Numbered from the stretch's first letter, positions 30,692-39,439 are shown. The stretch is 44,358 nucleotides of DNA from CAYIBD01 sp964361655 (GCA_964361655.1 CAYIBD010000001.1:1-44358); one strand, 5' to 3'. Program-made: numbers and translations. The notes: generated by a model not told the origin, from the letters alone.

Positions 30692-32095
30692 ATGAGAGAG
30701 CGGGATTGCATTTTTTTTGTCCTCGCCCACCACAAGCACTACTCCGATGTCCTGCGTTCAACCGGCCTCATTCCGCGTCTGGCGGAACGCTACCGCATTG
30801 TGGTTTTGACGCCGCACTACGATGCGACGCGTGCGCGCGAGCGAGCCCTGTTCCAGCACCCCGCGGTCACGTACCAAAAACTTCTGCCCCGCGCTCCCCG
30901 CTGGTGGCGGATTTCGGAGCGCTACCTAAGGACGTTTTTCGTCCGGGAGCTTGACTACCTCGCCGGGGTCAGAATTTATGACTACGGCCGCTACGTCAAT
31001 CACCTCGGCCATCGATTGCTCGCGACTGTCGGAGGCCTTCTGCCGTCTCGCCTCCTCACCGCTGAACGGATGACTCGGATTGAATCGTGGTTGATTCCGC
31101 CCGCCCGCGAGCTCCGAGCGCTCATCAGCCGTCACCGCCCGCGCCTGATCGTAACCGCCACCTGCGGCCTGGAGCCCCTTGAGGCCGAGGCCATTATCAC
31201 CGGCCGCCGTCTCGGGATACCAACGCTGGCAGTGGATCTCAACCTCGATTACCCCCACTATCAGTCCAAGCGTTCTCGCCGCACGGACTACGTTTCGGTC
31301 TGGAACCCTACGATGCAGCGCGAGGTAGAGGAGTACATGCACTTTCCCCCGGAACGGGTCCGGGTCACGGGCTGTCTGCGGTTCGACCACTACTTCACCG
31401 ACGAGGCGCGGGGGCGTCTCCGCTCCCGGGAGGCGTTCCTCGAATCCAAGGGCCTTGACCCGAAGCAAAAGACCATTCTCTGGGCCGCCACCTCTTCGTT
31501 CTTCAAGCACCAGCGCCAGCTCATGCAAGAGCTCCTCCGTGCCCGCAAGTCAGGAGAGCTCCCGGAGGAATCCAATCTCCTGGTGCGATTACATCCGGGC
31601 GGGTACTGGGAGCCCTACCGCGAGTTTGAAGGCACGCCTCGGGTGGCCATTGATTTCCCCGGGCGCGAGCCGTTCTACGATCCGGATCGGGGCGATTATA
31701 CCGTCGAGATGGATGAACGCGACTACGCCAACCTCACCGAAACGCTCCGCTATGCCGATGTGGTGATGGGTGTTTCCACCACGCTCATGCTCGAGGCCGC
31801 GCTCTTCGATAAACCCAGTGTTGCCGTCGGTTTCCCGGAGAGCATGATGGATGCCTACCGCTCCGAGCCGACGTGCTACTTCCTTAGCCGCGGGGTGATG
31901 CGGCTGGCCAAGAGCCCGGAAGAGCTTATCCGGAATCTTGCCCGCTACCTTCATCGGCCGGAGCTGGATCAGGAAGCGCGTCTGGCGCTAGCCAGGGATT
32001 ACATACCTTTCACCGACGGACGAACCGATGAGCGGACGGTCCAGTGGATCAGCGAAATCGCCGCTCACCCTCCTACCCACCGACATGGGTCCTGA
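30692..32095 (+). CDS. GT-B-fold surface-glycan transferase (CDP-glycerol glycerophosphotransferase-like)
   Basis: 467 residues. N-terminal FFVLAHHKHYSDVLRSTGLI and PRLAERYRIVVLTPHYD form the first Rossmann strands. RVRVTGCLRFDHYFTDEARG, ILWAATSSFFKHQRQLMQEL and LVRLHPGGYWEPYREFEG are the GT-B hinge and second domain. LRYADVVMGVSTTLMLEAAL followed by FDKPSVAVGFPE is the phosphate/nucleotide-binding segment shared with the gene at 28298. Likely adds a sugar or polyol phosphate. Start at ATG 30692; an inverted repeat sits in the short upstream gap. It overlaps the cytidylyltransferase by 11 bases, which could supply a CMP- or CDP-activated donor. Confidence 0.68.
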   Translation: MRERDCIFFVLAHHKHYSDVLRSTGLIPRLAERYRIVVLTPHYDATRARERALFQHPAVTYQKLLPRAPRWWRISERYLRTFFVRELDYLAGVRIYDYGRYVNHLGHRLLATVGGLLPSRLLTAERMTRIESWLIPPARELRALISRHRPRLIVTATCGLEPLEAEAIITGRRLGIPTLAVDLNLDYPHYQSKRSRRTDYVSVWNPTMQREVEEYMHFPPERVRVTGCLRFDHYFTDEARGRLRSREAFLESKGLDPKQKTILWAATSSFFKHQRQLMQELLRARKSGELPEESNLLVRLHPGGYWEPYREFEGTPRVAIDFPGREPFYDPDRGDYTVEMDERDYANLTETLRYADVVMGVSTTLMLEAALFDKPSVAVGFPESMMDAYRSEPTCYFLSRGVMRLAKSPEELIRNLARYLHRPELDQEARLALARDYIPFTDGRTDERTVQWISEIAAHPPTHRHGS

Positions 32096-32750
32096 TCAGA
32101 CGGTGTGCGTTTTCATCCAAGCCCGGATGTCATCCGCGCGGTTCCCGGGTAAGGTGTTGGCCCCGCTTGGCGGTAAGCCCGTTATTGCCCATGTGATTGA
32201 ACGGGTAGGCGAGGCGGTGAGGCCGCAGCAGATCGTGGTGGCTACGAGCGACAATGCGAGCGACGATCCATTGGCGCTCTATGTCCGCTCCCTCGGTATC
32301 CAGGTCTTCCGCGGGCCGCTCGAGAACGTCTTTTTGCGTTTTCAGCTTTGTCTCCGCGAACATCCCTGCCGCTGGTTCTTCCGGGTTTCGGCCGATAGCC
32401 CGTTGCTTGACGCAGCACTCTTCGGGCGGATGCTCGAGCACCGCGAGCGCGAGGACATTGATCTCGTGACCAACATCTTTCCGCGAACATTTCCAAAAGG
32501 ACGGAGTTTGGAGATGATTCGTGCCAAGACATTCGCCGCCATCGATCCCTCCCCGCTCTCCTTGAAAGAACAGGAGCACGTCACACCGGTCTACTACCGC
32601 CATCCCGAGCGGTTCAACATCATCAATATCGCTTCGAGCGACCCGGGAGAGGAGGGGACGAGCCTTGCGGTTGATACGCGTGAGGATTTGGCGCGTCTCG
32701 AAGCGTTGCTCCAGAGCAAGAGCGGCATGGCATCGAAGAGACGATCATGA
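32085..32750 (+). CDS. SpsF/NeuA-like cytidylyltransferase
   Basis: 221 residues from ATG 32085. N-terminal VFIQARMSSARFPGKVLAPL is the diagnostic SpsF-type CTP-binding loop, followed by KPVIAHVIERV, IVVATSDNASDDPLA, FFRVSADSPLLDAALF (metal-binding Asp) and VTNIFPRTFPKGRSLEMI. The family activates acidic sugars or related metabolites with CTP. Together with the NeuB-type synthase at 37397, the role would be making the CMP-linked form of a nonulosonic acid. It overlaps the previous transferase by 11 bases and the next oxidoreductase by 4, so it heads the operon that runs to 38431. Confidence 0.83.
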   Translation: MGPDQTVCVFIQARMSSARFPGKVLAPLGGKPVIAHVIERVGEAVRPQQIVVATSDNASDDPLALYVRSLGIQVFRGPLENVFLRFQLCLREHPCRWFFRVSADSPLLDAALFGRMLEHREREDIDLVTNIFPRTFPKGRSLEMIRAKTFAAIDPSPLSLKEQEHVTPVYYRHPERFNIINIASSDPGEEGTSLAVDTREDLARLEALLQSKSGMASKRRS

Positions 32751-33769
32751 AGGCAATAACATCGCCCATCGGGGTGGCCGTGGTTGGCCTTGGAGTGGCG
32801 GGGATTGAGCATGCGCGGGCGTACCGTACGCTTCCCGACTGCGAGCTCAAGTGGCTTTGCGATCTCGACGCCGAGAAGGCTGCCGGATTGGCCAAAGAGC
32901 TCGGGGCTGGGATTGGTGCGGCGACGTTTGAAAAAATCCTCGCTGATCCGGCGGTGGAGGTGATCTCCATTGCCTCGTATGACGATGCGCACTTCTCCCA
33001 GGCGATCTCGTCGCTCCGCGCCGGCAAGCACGTTTTTGTGGAAAAGCCGCTCTGCTATTCCCTTGAAGAGCTGAAGACGCTGAAGCGGGTGTGGCAGGAG
33101 ACCGGCAGGCGGCATCTTGCCTCAAACCTGGCGGTCGCTCGCGCCTCTACGCTCTACCGCTGGCTTCGGGAGGCCATTGCCAAGGGCGAGCTCGGAGAAC
33201 TTTACGCTATTGACGGCGAGTACCTCTACGGCCGGTTCTCTAAAATCACCGAGGGCTGGCGCAAGAATGTTGAGGATTACTCGGTCATGCTCGGGGGAGG
33301 CGTGCACCTCGTGGACGTCATGCTCTCGCTCGCCCGCGAGCGTCCGGTATCGGTTGTCGCTGCCGGGAACCGCATCGTGACCAGCGGGACTGCCTTTCGC
33401 TACCATGATTTCGCGGCCGCCACCTATACCTTCCCTTCCGGGCTTATCGGCCGTATCTGCGCAAACTTCGGATGCGTCCACCGCCACCAGCACATCCTCC
33501 GGGTTTTCGGCACCAAGGGCACGTTTCTCTACGACGACCAGGGCGCTCGGCTGTGGACGAGTCGCGAGGATGCAGCCGCCCCGGTCATGATTGACCGATC
33601 GCCGGCCCGCGTTCCGAAGGGCGCCTTGATTCCTGAATTTATCCGGAGAATTCGTGAAGGTCAGGCAAGCCAGCCCGACGCCCAGCGGGAGTTCGATCTC
33701 ATTGCGGTGTGCCTCGCCGCCGATCGGGCCGTTGCCAGCTCTCATCCGGTAGCGATCGAATACCTATGA
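32747..33769 (+). CDS. Gfo/Idh/MocA-family sugar oxidoreductase
   Basis: 340 residues. The Rossmann site is VAVVGLGVAGIEHARAYRTL (GLGVAG, residues 14-19), the conserved EKP triad is at 99-101 (HVFVEKPLCYS), and GGGVHLVDVMLSL supplies the catalytic His of the second domain. The family oxidises or reduces sugars and nucleotide sugars with NAD(P). In nonulosonate and amino-sugar operons a Gfo/Idh member often precedes a DegT aminotransferase, oxidising the sugar to a keto form; the next gene here is exactly such an aminotransferase and overlaps by 4 bases. Substrate not identified. Confidence 0.87.
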   Translation: MKAITSPIGVAVVGLGVAGIEHARAYRTLPDCELKWLCDLDAEKAAGLAKELGAGIGAATFEKILADPAVEVISIASYDDAHFSQAISSLRAGKHVFVEKPLCYSLEELKTLKRVWQETGRRHLASNLAVARASTLYRWLREAIAKGELGELYAIDGEYLYGRFSKITEGWRKNVEDYSVMLGGGVHLVDVMLSLARERPVSVVAAGNRIVTSGTAFRYHDFAAATYTFPSGLIGRICANFGCVHRHQHILRVFGTKGTFLYDDQGARLWTSREDAAAPVMIDRSPARVPKGALIPEFIRRIREGQASQPDAQREFDLIAVCLAADRAVASSHPVAIEYL

Positions 33770-34932
33770 TGCCATCCGCCATTCGTTCTATCCCTTTTGC
33801 CAAGCCCTGGATCACCGACGCCGAGCGCCAGGCCGTGGCCAAGGTGCTGGAAGGGCCGATCCTGGCTCACGGCCCGCAATCAAAGGCCTTTGAGGAAGAA
33901 TTCGCCGCTTTCCTCGGGCCGGGGGCGCACTGCGTTTCGGTGAGCTCCGGGATGGCAGCACTCCACCTTGCCTACCTCGACTTAGGTATCGGGCCCGGGG
34001 ATGAAGTCATTGTGCCGGCCCAAACCCATACCGCCACCGCGCATGCCGTTGAGCTCGTCGGGGCAAAGCCAGTCTTCGTGGACTGCGATCCAGCCACGGG
34101 CAATCTCACGGCCGATCGGATCGCACCAGCCATTACCCCCCGCACGAGGGCCATCTCCGTGGTGCACTTCCTCGGCATCCCCTGCGCCATGGCGGAGATC
34201 GCCGCGCTGGCCGCTCGGCATGGCCTCAAGGTCATTGAAGATTGCGCCCTTGCGCTCGGGGCGCGCTACCAGGGAACGCACGTCGGGCTCTTCGGCGACG
34301 CCGCTTGCTTCTCCTTCTATCCAGTGAAGCACATCACTACCGGCGAGGGCGGGATGTTTGTGACGCGCCACCCGGAGCTCGCCGCCTCCGTGCGCCTCAT
34401 CCGGGGGTTTGGTGTTGACCGGAGCTATCAGGAGCGGAGCATCCCCGGGATGTACGACGTGCCCGGGATTGGATTAAACTACCGTATGAGTGAGGTCGCC
34501 GCCGCACTCGGTCGACCGCAGCTCAAACGCCTTGAAGAGAACCTTGCCCGGCGCCGGGAGAATTTTCTCCAGCTCCGAGAGGGACTGGCTTTGCTCCCCG
34601 ACCTCCGCATCATCGGTGGGAAAACCGATGGGACCGAAGTTGGCTATTACTGTATGAGCGTCCTCTTTGGGGGAGTGCTCGGTGCCAGGCGCGACGAGAT
34701 AGTTGTGGCATTGAACGCGGCCGGGGTCGGGACGAGCATCTACTACCCGCATCCCGTGCCGCGCATGAGCTACTACCGCACCAAGTACGGCTACCCCTCG
34801 GCTGGCTTCCCCAACGCCGAGGCGATCAGCGATTCCTCGATCGCCCTCCCGATCGGCCCGCACATTGGCTCATCGGACGTTCGATACATGATTGATGTTC
34901 TCACCCCTATCATCCGAAAGATCTCGGCATGA
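33766..34932 (+). CDS. DegT/DnrJ/EryC1/StrS-family sugar aminotransferase
   Basis: 388 residues with a complete PLP site: VSSGMAALHLAYLDLGIGPG, DEVIVPAQTHTATAHAV, VIEDCALALGARYQG (Asp159) and CFSFYPVKHITTGEGGM, in which Lys188 forms the Schiff base. It therefore differs from the His-containing relative at 24784. It transfers an amino group, typically from glutamate, to a keto-sugar nucleotide. Between a Gfo/Idh oxidase and an SDR, and followed by a formyltransferase, it likely makes the amino sugar that is then N-formylated. Start ATG 33766 overlaps the preceding stop; the next codon is also ATG. Confidence 0.9.
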   Translation: MMPSAIRSIPFAKPWITDAERQAVAKVLEGPILAHGPQSKAFEEEFAAFLGPGAHCVSVSSGMAALHLAYLDLGIGPGDEVIVPAQTHTATAHAVELVGAKPVFVDCDPATGNLTADRIAPAITPRTRAISVVHFLGIPCAMAEIAALAARHGLKVIEDCALALGARYQGTHVGLFGDAACFSFYPVKHITTGEGGMFVTRHPELAASVRLIRGFGVDRSYQERSIPGMYDVPGIGLNYRMSEVAAALGRPQLKRLEENLARRRENFLQLREGLALLPDLRIIGGKTDGTEVGYYCMSVLFGGVLGARRDEIVVALNAAGVGTSIYYPHPVPRMSYYRTKYGYPSAGFPNAEAISDSSIALPIGPHIGSSDVRYMIDVLTPIIRKISA

Positions 34933-35966
34933 CTCCTAACTTCCGAGGTAAAACTATCGCCCTCATCGGCGGCGCCGGATTCATTGGGCATCACCTGGCC
35001 CTCGCCCTTTCGCGCGCCGACGCGAAGGTGGCGGTGGTTGACAGCTTACAGGTGAATAATCTGCTGGCGATGTCTTCAGCCCTAGAGGAAGTTCCGAACC
35101 GCGAACTCTATCTCCGAATGCTCGGTGAGCGGCTCGAGCTCCTGCGCCGATCCGCCATCCAGCTCTATCCGCAGGATGCCCGCGATTACCACGCGCTCTC
35201 TCGGATTCTCGACACGGTTCGACCCGATGTGGTGGTGCACCTGGCCGCGGTGGCCCATGCCGGGCGCTCGAATAAAACCCCCTTTTCGACCTTTGACCAC
35301 AGCTTGCGTACGCTCGAGAACGCCCTTGACTGGGCTCGGGATTCGGGGCTGGAGCGCTTCGTCTTTTTCTCCTCGAGCATGGTCTACGGAAATTTCCAGA
35401 CCGAGACCGTAGGCGAGGATCATCCCCTCGAGCCGATCGGCATCTATGGAGCGTTGAAGCTCGGCGGGGAAAAGCTCGTCATCGCCTATAACCAGGTTTT
35501 CGGACTGCCCTATACCATCGTACGGCCTTCGGCTCTCTACGGGCCGCGTTGCGTCTCGCGGCGGGTGGGGCAGGTCTTTATTGAGTCGGCCCTCGAAGGC
35601 CGGCCGCTCCGCATCGAGGGCGATGGCAGCGAGCGGCTGGATTTTACGCACATTGATGATCTCGTGGCCGGCATTGCCCTGGTCATCGCGCGCCCGGAGG
35701 CCAAAAACCAGATCTTCAACCTGACTTACGGGCAGGCGCGTTCGGTCCAGGAGCTTGCCGAAATCGTCCAGGACCATTTCCCCGCGATTGCGATCGAGCG
35801 CGGCAAGCGCCCCGACCTTATGCCCACCCGCGGCACGCTGGCCATTGCCAAAGCAGCCCAGCTCCTCGGCTACCAGCCGGCTCATCCCCTCGAGGTGGGC
35901 ATCCCGCGCTACATTGCCTGGTACCGCACGCTCGTCTCCGGCGCCCCGCAGGAGGAGGCCGTATGA
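34929..35966 (+). CDS. NAD-dependent epimerase/dehydratase (extended SDR)
   Basis: 345 residues. TIALIGGAGFIGHHLALALS binds NAD; DVVVHLAAVAHAGRSN, FFSSSMVYGNFQ and GIYGALKLGGEKLVIAYNQV (Tyr-x3-Lys) are the active site; RPSALYGPRC and LDFTHIDDLVAGIALVI follow. It lacks the TDE-type catalytic pair of nucleotide-sugar 4,6-dehydratases (SSSMVYG instead), so 4-epimerase or reductase activity on a nucleotide sugar is more likely. ATG 34929 and the following gene each overlap by 4 bases, so it is co-translated with the aminotransferase and formyltransferase. Confidence 0.83.
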   Translation: MTPNFRGKTIALIGGAGFIGHHLALALSRADAKVAVVDSLQVNNLLAMSSALEEVPNRELYLRMLGERLELLRRSAIQLYPQDARDYHALSRILDTVRPDVVVHLAAVAHAGRSNKTPFSTFDHSLRTLENALDWARDSGLERFVFFSSSMVYGNFQTETVGEDHPLEPIGIYGALKLGGEKLVIAYNQVFGLPYTIVRPSALYGPRCVSRRVGQVFIESALEGRPLRIEGDGSERLDFTHIDDLVAGIALVIARPEAKNQIFNLTYGQARSVQELAEIVQDHFPAIAIERGKRPDLMPTRGTLAIAKAAQLLGYQPAHPLEVGIPRYIAWYRTLVSGAPQEEAV

Positions 35967-36922
35967 GGGTGCTCTTTGCCGGCAAGAAGGAGCGGGGTAT
36001 CTCCGGCCTCCGGGCGCTGGCCGCCGCGGGGCACGAGATCGTCGGAGTGATCGCCCATCCCGACGGCACGGCCGCGGTCGGAGACACGTTCGCCGCGGAG
36101 GCGCGCCTGATGGGTTTTCCGGTGCGGCAGCCCGAGAAGGTAAACGATCCTGCGTTCATTGACGTTCTGCGGCCGCTTGCGCCGGAGGTCATTGTGCTCG
36201 CCGGCTACGGTCAGATCGTCAGGCGGCCGTTTATTGATCTCGCGCCCCTTGGCTGCATAAACCTCCACGCCGGCAAGCTGCCGCAGTACCGCGGCTCCTC
36301 GCCGCTCAACTGGGCGCTCATCAACGGCGAGCGCGAGATCGGCCTTTCGATCGTCCGCGTGGACGAGGGCGTGGACACCGGCGACGTGTTTGCCGAGCGC
36401 GCCTTTCCGGTGGGGATTGACGATACCATCGCAGACCTCCACGCCCTTGCGAACCGGAATTTCCCGGAGATGCTCCTTGAGACGCTGGATGGCCTTTCGG
36501 CCGGAACGCTCGTGCCGCGAAAGCAAGACGGCGCCAAAGCCGGCTACTGGCCGTTGCGTTTCCCGGATGATGGCCTGATACTTTGGGATACGCTTTCCGC
36601 CGTCGAGATTCATAACCGTATCCGCGCCCTTACCGACCCATATCCGGGCGCTTTCGGTTTTTTAGGCGAACGCCGCGTCAGGATTTTGAAGTCGCATCTG
36701 GCCGAGCCGCCGTACCACGGCGAGCCGGGCCGGATATACCGCAAGACCGGCCGCGGCATACTGGTTGGCGCACGCGACCGCTGCCTTTGGATCGCGCGGG
36801 CCGTCTTCGCCGATACCGGCGAGGATGCCGTTGCCGCCGCGGTCCGCTACGAGAAATTCGGCACGCTCCGCGACGCGGCGATCAATTTTTGGGAGCGCCG
36901 GGGTAGAGGAGGCGCGGCGTAA
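35963..36922 (+). CDS. Fmt-like sugar N-formyltransferase
   Basis: 319 residues, formyltransferase fold. The catalytic Asn-His-Asp triad is N100, H102 (INLHAGKLPQYRGSSPLNWA) and D138 (DEGVDTGDVF), as in methionyl-tRNA formyltransferase and the ArnA/VioF/QdtF-type sugar formyltransferases. The C-terminal part (after about 210) corresponds to an OB-like second domain with IHNRIRALTDPYPGAFGF. It uses N10-formyltetrahydrofolate. Its location after a sugar aminotransferase and before a NeuB-type synthase argues for N-formylation of an amino sugar rather than Met-tRNA. A second Fmt role cannot be excluded from sequence alone. Confidence 0.83.
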   Translation: MRVLFAGKKERGISGLRALAAAGHEIVGVIAHPDGTAAVGDTFAAEARLMGFPVRQPEKVNDPAFIDVLRPLAPEVIVLAGYGQIVRRPFIDLAPLGCINLHAGKLPQYRGSSPLNWALINGEREIGLSIVRVDEGVDTGDVFAERAFPVGIDDTIADLHALANRNFPEMLLETLDGLSAGTLVPRKQDGAKAGYWPLRFPDDGLILWDTLSAVEIHNRIRALTDPYPGAFGFLGERRVRILKSHLAEPPYHGEPGRIYRKTGRGILVGARDRCLWIARAVFADTGEDAVAAAVRYEKFGTLRDAAINFWERRGRGGAA

Positions 36923-36955
36923 CACGCGGGAGTCCTTCGCGGTAGTATAGAGGAG

Positions 36956-37387
36956 ATGTTGAAAGATCTGCTGGACACATTCGGTTATCCCGGCACTCTG
37001 GCGAAGGAGTACCAACATTGGCATGTGCTCGTTGGGCCGAAGCAGATCACGCTCGGTACTTTGATTTTGGTTTGCAAAGATGGCGCTACGGCACTGGGGG
37101 AGATTTCGGATGCGGCCTTTGCCGAGTTGCCGCAGGTAATCCGCGAAGTTGAAGCCGCGTTGAGGCGGGTTTTTTCCAACAACCGCGTGAACTACCTCTG
37201 GCTGATGATGGCCAATCCTGAGGTTCATGCTGCCATCCTTCCGCGATACTCCGCCGAGCGCACGTTTGAGGGTGTGGTTTTCCGCGATTCGGGCTGGCCG
37301 CGCAAGCCCGATTTGGATTTCGTAAACGAAGTGCCGCCCGAGGTGTTCGCCAAACTTGTCGCGACCCTCCGTGCGGCCTTCGTATAA
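36956..37387 (+). CDS. HIT-superfamily-like protein with degenerate catalytic triad
   Basis: 143 residues resembling HIT proteins along the whole fold: HWHVLVGPKQITLGTLILVC, an ELPQVIREVEAAL helix, FSNNRVNYLWLMMANPEVH and ILPRY, then FEGVVFRDSGWP. The HxHxH motif reads EVHAA (E89, H91, A93), so only the middle, nucleophilic His remains. Canonical HIT proteins hydrolyse or transfer nucleotidyl groups; loss of two His suggests altered chemistry or a binding role. AGGAG sits directly against the ATG, and TAGTAT ends 7 bases upstream of it, so an internal, nearly leaderless promoter is possible. It lies between the formyltransferase and the NeuB-type synthase. Confidence 0.65.
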   Translation: MLKDLLDTFGYPGTLAKEYQHWHVLVGPKQITLGTLILVCKDGATALGEISDAAFAELPQVIREVEAALRRVFSNNRVNYLWLMMANPEVHAAILPRYSAERTFEGVVFRDSGWPRKPDLDFVNEVPPEVFAKLVATLRAAFV

Positions 37388-37396
37388 CCTCGCCGT

Positions 37397-38431
37397 ATGC
37401 GTATCAGGCATTTCAACACCGATGAGCGCGTGCTGGTCGTTGCCGAGGTCGGCAACAACCACGAGGGCAACTTCGAAGTGGCCAAGGAGCTCGTGCGCCA
37501 GGCGAGAGTGAGCGGCGCGGATGCAGTAAAATTCCAGACCTTTCAGACCGAGTACTTTGTCGGCACGGCCGATCCGGCACGCTTCAAGCGCTTGAAATCA
37601 TTTGAGCTCGCCTACGATCAATTCGCTGAACTGGCGCGGCTGGCAAAATCCCTCGGCCTTATCTTCTTCGCCTCGCCCTTTGACCTCGAGAGCGCCCGGT
37701 TTTTAAACGGCATTGTGGATTGCTTCAAAATCGCTTCGGGTGACAATACCTTCTGGCCGCTGATCGAGTACGTATGCACAACCGAGAAGCCGTTGATCAT
37801 CTCCTCCGGCCTCACGGATCTCGAACAGGTGAAGCGGATACAGGAGTTCGTGGGGCGGCAATGGCCGGCGCGGAGCGTGGGGCGAGATCTTGCCATCCTC
37901 CACTGCGTCTCCAGTTACCCAGCGCCCGATGAGCAGGTGAACCTTGCCGTGCTGCCGGTGCTGGCGCGGGAGCTTGGCTGCACCATCGGCTACTCTGACC
38001 ACACCATCGGGATTGAAGCCTGCCTCGCGGCGGTTGCCGCTGGGGCGCGGATCATTGAGAAGCACTTCACCCTGCATAAGGACTACTCTTCGTTTCGCGA
38101 CCACCAGCTCTCGGCCGATCCCAATGATATGCGGGCGCTCGTCCACGGGATTCGGCGCATCGAAACGTTCCTCGGCAAGCCGGAGAAAAAGGTGCAGCCG
38201 AGCGAAGAGAAAGGTGTTGAGCTTTTCCGGCGCTCTATTGCCGCACGCGCTGATCTCCCCCGCGGGCATCACCTTGCACTTGGAGATTTGATGTGGATCC
38301 GTCCGGCCACCGGCCTTCCGCCTGGAGCCGAAGATCACGTTATTGGCAAGGCACTGGCTCGAGATGTCTCATTTGGCGAACAGATCCGGCCCGAAGATGT
38401 TATCGAGGATAAAAACCAACTGCTTTTGTAA
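37397..38431 (+). CDS. NeuB/SpsE-family nonulosonate synthase with SAF domain
   Basis: 344 residues. TIM-barrel signatures: VAEVGNNHEGNFEVAKELVR, GADAVKFQTFQTEYFVG, FFASPFDLESARFL, FKIASGDNTFWPLI, LAILHCVSSYPAP, IGYSDHTIGIEACLAAVAAG and ARIIEKHFTL followed by HQLSADP. Residues about 285-344 are the antifreeze-like SAF domain (RSIAARADLPRGHHLALGDL). It condenses phosphoenolpyruvate with a six-carbon amino sugar (or its phosphate) to make a nine-carbon acidic sugar. The operon contains a cytidylyltransferase but no visible hydrolysing 2-epimerase or N-acetyltransferase, so whether the product is sialic, legionaminic, pseudaminic or other is open. Its transcript meets the minus-strand terminator at 38441. 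Confidence 0.9.
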   Translation: MRIRHFNTDERVLVVAEVGNNHEGNFEVAKELVRQARVSGADAVKFQTFQTEYFVGTADPARFKRLKSFELAYDQFAELARLAKSLGLIFFASPFDLESARFLNGIVDCFKIASGDNTFWPLIEYVCTTEKPLIISSGLTDLEQVKRIQEFVGRQWPARSVGRDLAILHCVSSYPAPDEQVNLAVLPVLARELGCTIGYSDHTIGIEACLAAVAAGARIIEKHFTLHKDYSSFRDHQLSADPNDMRALVHGIRRIETFLGKPEKKVQPSEEKGVELFRRSIAARADLPRGHHLALGDLMWIRPATGLPPGAEDHVIGKALARDVSFGEQIRPEDVIEDKNQLLL

Positions 38432-38440
38432 GCAGTCGGG

Positions 38441-38472
38441 TTAAGAAAAACCCGCTCTGGGGAGGAGCGGGT
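38441..38472 (-). terminator. intrinsic terminator of the deacetylase-like gene
   Basis: 8-base perfect stem ACCCGCTC/GAGCGGGT (38450-38457 with 38465-38472) followed on the minus strand by TTTTTCTT. It lies just beyond the stop of the minus-strand gene 38491-39315 and between the convergent ends of two operons. Confidence 0.8.
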
Positions 38473-38490
38473 CAACCGCAGCACTGGCGG

Positions 38491-39315
38491 CTACTGTACA
38501 AAGGTGCCGAGGGTACTTGCGAATTCGACCACCCGGGCGAGATCCGCGCGGCGCGCGCGCCACTGGTCGGTCCAGCCGATATCGAGGAGCTCGTGCTCGT
38601 GGGTGAAGATCGCAGCGACGTTCGTGGCCGCGACTGCCTTTTCGATAGCCCGGCATGCCTCGTCGGCCGTGGTCCGCTCGAGCCGCACCTCGCTTCGGAC
38701 GCAGGTGAGCCCCGATATAGGGTCTTGGGCCGTGATACCCCCCTTGGCCATCGTTGCGGCGAGGCTTGGCGGCAGGGAGCCGGTGATGAGGCGGTTGTCG
38801 TCCGGCGTGAGGTAGACTCCCACGCCACGAGCCCGCATCATCCGGCTCGCATCAGCGCCAGAGACAAAGAAGTGCGATCGCCACGAATGGGGGAGTTTGG
38901 CCTGGCCGGAGAACTCAAGGATCTTCTCACTCATCAGTGAGACCATCGCATGGATCTCCGCCGCGGTCTGACAGATCATCGGCGTATCCTGGTTCTTCCC
39001 ATGGATGCCCCAGCATAGCCAGGGGTTCTCGTAGAACTCGTCGCGCCAGCGAGCACCGAGCTCGCCGAGGTGGAATGGCGGCAGGCCATTGATCACCCCG
39101 CTATTCTCATCCATGAGAAAGTGAGTTACGACGACCCCGAAACGATCGTGGAGATCGCGCCAGAAGGCGAAGTAGTTACTCTCGAAGATCGAGTCTGGCT
39201 TGCGCCTCACGAGCTCGGCCAGGCTATGGATGGCATCATCCACGGAGACGTGGATTGCCGATTGTCCACCTCGTACCACTTCCAGAAGCAGTCGCGGTTG
39301 AGCAATAACGCCCAC
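38491..39315 (-). CDS. polysaccharide deacetylase-like (NodB-fold) protein
   Basis: 274 residues. IHVSVDDAIHSLAELV supplies the Asp-Asp near the first strand; RFGVVVTHFLMDENSG, FYENPWLCWGIHGKNQDTP (metal-His position), WRSHFFVSGADASRMMRARG and IFTHEHELLD (second His near the end) follow the pattern of NodB-like deacetylases found as uncharacterised members in many genomes. No clear signal peptide is present, so it may act in the cytosol on a glycan precursor. Start is GTG 39315, with AGGAGG 6 bases upstream. It is transcribed opposite to the neighbouring nonulosonate genes, shares a divergent promoter region with asnB, and ends at its own terminator. Deacetylation of a carbohydrate is inference. 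Confidence 0.68.
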   Translation of the reverse strand: MGVIAQPRLLLEVVRGGQSAIHVSVDDAIHSLAELVRRKPDSIFESNYFAFWRDLHDRFGVVVTHFLMDENSGVINGLPPFHLGELGARWRDEFYENPWLCWGIHGKNQDTPMICQTAAEIHAMVSLMSEKILEFSGQAKLPHSWRSHFFVSGADASRMMRARGVGVYLTPDDNRLITGSLPPSLAATMAKGGITAQDPISGLTCVRSEVRLERTTADEACRAIEKAVAATNVAAIFTHEHELLDIGWTDQWRARRADLARVVEFASTLGTFVQ

Positions 39316-39439
39316 TTGGCACCTCCTTGGTGCTGGTGAGAATTTCCATGGAACTCGAACGAAAGGGTATCATAGGGGCGTTGGAAATTCAAGGCATCCT
39401 TCGGCAACCTCGGAGGGACGGTGGGAGGTAATCAGGAGC

